A stretch of DNA of 39,984 nt. Source: Planotetraspora thailandica (lineage in GTDB: Bacteria; Actinomycetota; Actinomycetes; Streptosporangiales; Streptosporangiaceae). The translations under genes were made by a program, and so were the position numbers. The stretch spans positions 1 to 39,984 of the forward strand of contig NZ_BOOR01000086.1 of assembly GCF_016863335.1 (NCBI RefSeq). The letters are read 5' to 3'. Shown here piece by piece: positions 36,557 through 39,984 of this stretch (within the stretch, counting starts at the first letter, position 1; every line of letters starts with the position of its first letter). The notes beneath the pieces were generated by a model. That model saw only the letters and a list, made by a program, of their open reading frames with translations, searched no databases and was not told where the DNA came from.

Positions 36557-37169
36557 TCGTCATGTTCCGGGCCGACGGCGGCCAGCGGTGCAGGCGGGTC
36601 GTGGAGACCAGCTCGGTGCGGTCTCCCGGCAGGACGATCTCGGCGACCTCGACGACGCGGCACGTCGTGTCGATCGAGGTCTTTCTGACCACCAGCACGG
36701 GCGTGCCGGGCCTCAGGCCGAAGACCTTCGCCTCGTCCCGGCGCGGACGCCGTACGGTCACCTCGTCGACGACCCGGTCGATCTCGACGCCGATGGTCGA
36801 GAGCTGGTGATGCGTGCCGCCGGGCCAGGGCTCGTTCTCCGGGCGGAGCAGGTCGGGATTGCCGGCCACCAGGTCGTACGGCAGGCGTGAGGTGATGAGG
36901 CTGAGCGGTGCGGTGTCACCGCGCCGCCGGGTGCGGTAGGCCCTGCGCAGGAGCAGCGTCCCGCGTGCCACGCCGAACCTCCGCGCGAGATCGGCTCCGG
37001 CCGGCTCCGTGGCGAACGTGATCTGAAACTCCAGATCATCCCTGGTCAGGCCGGTGTCGCGCTCGGTGGCGCCGGTCGTGCGCCGTTCATGCTCAGGCAA
37101 CAGGGCGCGGTCCTTCTCCCACTGGTGCCGGTCCGAGGTCCGCCGAAGCCGCTGGCGATATACGCCCAT
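36549..37169 (-). CDS. UTRA-domain protein lacking the GntR helix-turn-helix
   Basis: A protein of about 206 residues. The start, GVYRQRLRRTSDRHQWEKDR, matches the linker after the GntR winged helix, and the rest is a UTRA effector domain: TGLTRDDLEFQITFATEPAG, ADLARRFGVARGTLLLRRAY, RPRRDEAKVFGLRPGTPVLV and RKTSIDTTCRVVEVAEIVLP. The N-terminal winged helix of HutC-type GntR regulators is missing from this frame and from the sequence upstream, where the divergent debranching gene begins. It may be a ligand-binding modulator, or a regulator that lost its DNA-binding half. ATG 37169 is used; an upstream start at 37226 would add 19 unremarkable residues. Confidence 0.75.
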   Translation of the reverse strand: MGVYRQRLRRTSDRHQWEKDRALLPEHERRTTGATERDTGLTRDDLEFQITFATEPAGADLARRFGVARGTLLLRRAYRTRRRGDTAPLSLITSRLPYDLVAGNPDLLRPENEPWPGGTHHQLSTIGVEIDRVVDEVTVRRPRRDEAKVFGLRPGTPVLVVRKTSIDTTCRVVEVAEIVLPGDRTELVSTTRLHRWPPSARNMTRG

Positions 37170-37300
37170 AAATCCACTTTTCCCCACATGCTCCCCGGCA
37201 TGTACGGCAGGCCGTACCGGCGCCATGCGCCCAGGTAAACCCCTTTCTGAGGGGTAAGACCGCCTCGAAGGCTGCCGATCGGCCGACCGGGGGTGGGGGA

Positions 37301-39418
37301 GTGGACGGATGGGGGTTTCACGAGCAGCCGACCACGCTCAGCGGCGGCCTCATGACGCTCGTCGCCGGCGGTTCCTTCTCCGTCTCCCTCTACAACGGCG
37401 ACATCACCCCCGGCGGAGCCCAGGGCGTCTACTACGCCGACACCCGCCTGCTGTCCCGGTGGGAGCTGCAGATCGACGACGCTCCCGTCGAGGAGTTGCG
37501 CGTCCTGGTGGCGGAGCCGCACCACGCGACGTTCATCGGCCGCGGCACCCGCCGTCCCGGGCAGCTCGAGAGCACCCTCCTCGTGATCAAGGATCGTTAC
37601 GTCGGCGGGGGACTCTGCGAGGACATCGTCATCCGCAACCTCGCCGAGGAGCCCGCCGGTTGCGTGGTCTCGCTGCATCTGCACTCGGACGTCTGCGACC
37701 TCTTCGAGGTCAAGACGCGCCGGGTGCGCTACCCCGCAGACGTCGAGACCACCGTCGAGAACCGCGGAGTCCGGATCCTGTCCGTCAGCCGGGGCAGAGG
37801 CGTCCACGTGCTGGTGAGCGAAGGGGACACACCGGTGATCGCCGCGCCCGGGAGGCTGGTCTTCCGGCTCGTCGTACCGGCCAGGGACGAGCTGCGGTTC
37901 TGCGTGCAGGCCAACCCCATCATCGACGAGGTGGAGTCCGAACCCTGGTTCTCCTCCGCCTGCGCGCCCGAGCGCGCCGAGGCCGCGCGCCTGCTGTCGG
38001 AATGGGAGGTGCGCACTCCCGCCGTACGGACGTCCAACTCGTCCCTCGCCGGCATCCTCGCCCGGTCCAGGACCGATCTCGGCTCCCTGCGGCTGTTCGA
38101 GGTGGAGCGCCCGGAGGAACCGCCGAGCATCGCCGCCGGCGCGCCGTGGTTCATGACCCTGTTCGGGCGCGACTCACTGATCACATCCTGGATGGCCCTC
38201 CCGCTGGACCACAGTCTCGCCCTCGGCACCCTCCATCGGCTGGCCAGGCTTCAGGGCGTGAAGGTCGACCCGCTCACCGAGGAGGAACCCGGCAAGATCA
38301 TGCACGAGCTGCGGTACGGCGTGCGCACCGACGCGTCCGACTCAGGCGCGCATGCGTACTACGGCTCCGTGGACGCGACTCCGCTGTTCGTGATGCTCCT
38401 CGGGGAGCTGCACAGCTGGGGTCTGTGCCCCGCCGACGTGCGCCTGCTCCTTCCGTACGCCGACGCCGCGCTCGGCTGGATCGAGCGGTACGGCATGCGG
38501 GACGGCTTCGTGTGGTACCGGCGCAAGACCGACCAGGGCCTGATCAACCAGGGCTGGAAGGACTCCTTCGACGGGATCAGCTTCGCTGACGGCTCCCTCG
38601 CCCGACCGCCCATCGCCCTCGCCGAGGTGCAGGGCTACACCTACACTGCGTTCCTGGCCCGCCACCACTTCGCGCGGCAGGACGGGGACACCGAAGCCGC
38701 CGATCATTGGCTCACCGGAGCGACCGAGCTTCGCCGGGCGTTCAACGACAGGTTCTGGCTGCCCGATCGCGGCTATTTCGCCGTAGGGCTCGATCGCGAG
38801 GGCCGGCCCATCGACAGCCTGACCTCCAACATCGGCCACTGCCTGTGGTCGGGCATCGTGGACGAGGACAAGGCGGCGCAGGTCGCCGCCCATCTGCTGT
38901 CGCCGCGGATGTTCAGCGGCTTCGGCGTGCGGACCCTCGCCGACGGCATGGGCGCCTACAACCCGATGAGCTACCACAACGGATCGGTGTGGCCACACGA
39001 CAACGCGATCGTGGCGGCCGGGCTCATGCGATACGGCTTCGTCGAGGAGGCCCAGCGGGTCGTCACCGGCATGCTGGACGCGGCGGAGTTCTTCGAAAGA
39101 CGCCCGCCTGAGTTGTTCTGCGGGTTCGACCGGGCCGAGTTCCCCGTGCCCGTGCCGTACCCGACCTCCTGCTCGCCGCAGGCGTGGGCGTCGGCCGCGC
39201 CGATCCAGCTCATGCGCGTCCTTCTGCGCATGGAGCCGGCCGTGCCCGACGGCCGGCTGTGCCTTTCCCCCGTGCTGCCCGACGGATTCGGATGGGTACG
39301 GATCTCCGGCATGCCGCTGGCCGGCGACCGGATCACGGTGGAGGCCGCAGAGGGATCCGCGACGCCCATCGTGACCGGGCTGCCGGAGGGGGTCGAGCTG
39401 ATCACCGGGATGCCGTAG
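37301..39418 (+). CDS. glycogen debranching-like amylo-alpha-1,6-glucosidase
   Basis: A 705-residue protein. Residues about 15-205 are the N-terminal GDE_N_bis-type domain (TLVAGGSFSVSLYNGDITPG, GVYYADTRLLSRWEL). From about 265 to 640 is an (alpha/alpha)6-barrel amylo-alpha-1,6-glucosidase domain: AGAPWFMTLFGRDSLITSWM, GVRTDASDSGAHAYYGSVDA, LINQGWKDSFDGISFADGS, SNIGHCLWSGIVDEDKAAQV and YNPMSYHNGSVWPHDNAIVA. The conserved acidic residues in FGRDS, WKDSFD and WPHDN are present. It would debranch glycogen or a related alpha-glucan in the cytoplasm. The start is GTG 37301 after a G-rich ribosome-binding site. It is divergent from the UTRA protein. Confidence 0.88.
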   Translation: MDGWGFHEQPTTLSGGLMTLVAGGSFSVSLYNGDITPGGAQGVYYADTRLLSRWELQIDDAPVEELRVLVAEPHHATFIGRGTRRPGQLESTLLVIKDRYVGGGLCEDIVIRNLAEEPAGCVVSLHLHSDVCDLFEVKTRRVRYPADVETTVENRGVRILSVSRGRGVHVLVSEGDTPVIAAPGRLVFRLVVPARDELRFCVQANPIIDEVESEPWFSSACAPERAEAARLLSEWEVRTPAVRTSNSSLAGILARSRTDLGSLRLFEVERPEEPPSIAAGAPWFMTLFGRDSLITSWMALPLDHSLALGTLHRLARLQGVKVDPLTEEEPGKIMHELRYGVRTDASDSGAHAYYGSVDATPLFVMLLGELHSWGLCPADVRLLLPYADAALGWIERYGMRDGFVWYRRKTDQGLINQGWKDSFDGISFADGSLARPPIALAEVQGYTYTAFLARHHFARQDGDTEAADHWLTGATELRRAFNDRFWLPDRGYFAVGLDREGRPIDSLTSNIGHCLWSGIVDEDKAAQVAAHLLSPRMFSGFGVRTLADGMGAYNPMSYHNGSVWPHDNAIVAAGLMRYGFVEEAQRVVTGMLDAAEFFERRPPELFCGFDRAEFPVPVPYPTSCSPQAWASAAPIQLMRVLLRMEPAVPDGRLCLSPVLPDGFGWVRISGMPLAGDRITVEAAEGSATPIVTGLPEGVELITGMP

Positions 39419-39422
39419 CCCG

Positions 39423-39983
39423 TCAGTCCTCCGCCCTCGTGGACACGACTACCGCCGCGGGCCGCAGCTGGTTCACCCCGCCGCCGTAGCCGGGCCGTAC
39501 GACGGCCACCACCGTGCCGGGCTCGGCCTCCGGGTCCTCGGCCGTGCTCACGGCCTCGTGCCGGGCCGGGTCGAACCTGGTGCCCAGGTCTTCGGCGCGG
39601 GGGAAGCCCAGCCGGGCCAGGAGGGCCACGGCCTGGTCGCGTACGGCCCGCACGCCCTCCATGACCGCGTCGGTCCCCGAGCCGGCGTGCTGGAGCGCGA
39701 GCTCCAGGTTGTCGATGACCGGCAGCCACTCCGCGGCGACACGTGCCCGTTCGTCGGACCTCTGCCGCTCGATCTCCCTGAGGGTGCGTTTGCGGAGGTT
39801 GTCCAGCTCGGCCTCGGCCCGCAACCACCGGTCGCGCAGTTGGGACACCGTCTCCTCGCCGGCGTCGGGAGCGCCCTCCGGCGCCTCCGTGGCGGCGGCT
39901 TCGGCAGTGTCCGAAACCTCCGGGGTCGCCCGGCTCTCCGGCGTCTTCGGTGATTCCCGCATCTCGTCAGGCATTCCTGTCAC
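39423..39983 (-). CDS. grpE: nucleotide exchange factor GrpE
   Basis: A protein of about 186 residues with the GrpE layout: an acidic disordered N-terminus, the long coiled-coil SQLRDRWLRAEAELDNLRKR, then EWLPVIDNLELALQHAG and the beta-wing GTRFDPARHEAVSTAEDPEA with VVRPGYGGGVNQLRPAAVVV. GrpE releases ADP from DnaK. The GTG at 39983 lies in GGTGAC at the window edge, so the start may overlap the stop of an upstream dnaK. Directly downstream is the convergent debranching gene and not dnaJ, so this is probably a second dnaK-grpE set. The WLRAEAELDNLRKR spacing is normal; the protein is short for an actinobacterial GrpE. Confidence 0.88.
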   Translation of the reverse strand: MTGMPDEMRESPKTPESRATPEVSDTAEAAATEAPEGAPDAGEETVSQLRDRWLRAEAELDNLRKRTLREIERQRSDERARVAAEWLPVIDNLELALQHAGSGTDAVMEGVRAVRDQAVALLARLGFPRAEDLGTRFDPARHEAVSTAEDPEAEPGTVVAVVRPGYGGGVNQLRPAAVVVSTRAED

Positions 39984-39984
39984 C

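Overview
The window is high-GC DNA with actinomycete habits: GTG starts, ATGA/GTGA gene overlaps, an F420-dependent oxidoreductase, an HxlR/FMN-reductase pair, an Ppm-type methyltransferase and an actinobacterial-style gas vesicle operon. A filamentous actinomycete of the Streptosporangiales type is the best guess. This is inferred from gene families and not from any marker gene. No tRNA, rRNA or CRISPR array was seen.

Layout. 1-1.8 kb is a graveyard of insertion sequences: an IS256-family transposase that is internally inverted and frameshifted, a small SnoaL-like gene, and an IS110-family 3' remnant. 1.8-4.6 kb holds a HAD hydrolase and an SDR, divergent from an XRE regulator. 4.6-8.3 kb holds an orphan histidine kinase (HK-A), an ArsP/DUF318-type permease and an F420-dependent LLM oxidoreductase. 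8.35-10.9 kb (minus) is a tightly overlapped Asp23/Gls24 envelope-stress operon of six genes. Divergent from it, 11.45-17.4 kb (plus) is a ten-gene gas vesicle operon with three GvpA-family proteins, two GvpF/L proteins, GvpG, GvpO, GvpK, an SRPBCC protein and a GvpY-like protein; no gvpN is present. 17.4-19.7 kb holds an SDR with an orphan TetR-like palindrome and a GNAT-AAA+ ATPase fusion. 19.7-22.8 kb holds a two-component system and two small exported proteins. 22.9-25.7 kb holds a methyltransferase, two DUF3147 membrane proteins, an FMN reductase and HxlR. 25.9-27.3 kb holds HK-B, a close paralogue of HK-A in opposite orientation.

27.3-31.3 kb is the most striking part. A membrane-anchored thaumatin-like protein is transcribed divergently from one 636-residue protein that appears to be an ECF sigma factor, a zinc-binding anti-sigma (ZAS) motif, a transmembrane helix, a Ser/Pro/Lys linker and an extracellular GH128-type (beta-1,3-glucanase fold) domain. 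The two genes have back-to-back, nearly identical promoter-like boxes (TTTCYGTTRTC, 16 bp, GTCTCCTGYATAGA). This suggests one sigma factor drives both, and that the pair senses and acts on extracellular beta-1,3-glucan, for example fungal wall. A relic of a second thaumatin gene lies close by.

31.3-40 kb holds an AraC/VOC pair, a stand-alone TatA, an exported HNH nuclease, a SnoaL protein, an exported beta-helix protein, an exported Ala/Lys/Pro-rich protein with a His/Asn repeat, a UTRA-only GntR-like protein, a glycogen-debranching-like enzyme, and grpE at the right edge, probably a second copy outside a canonical dnaK-grpE-dnaJ operon.
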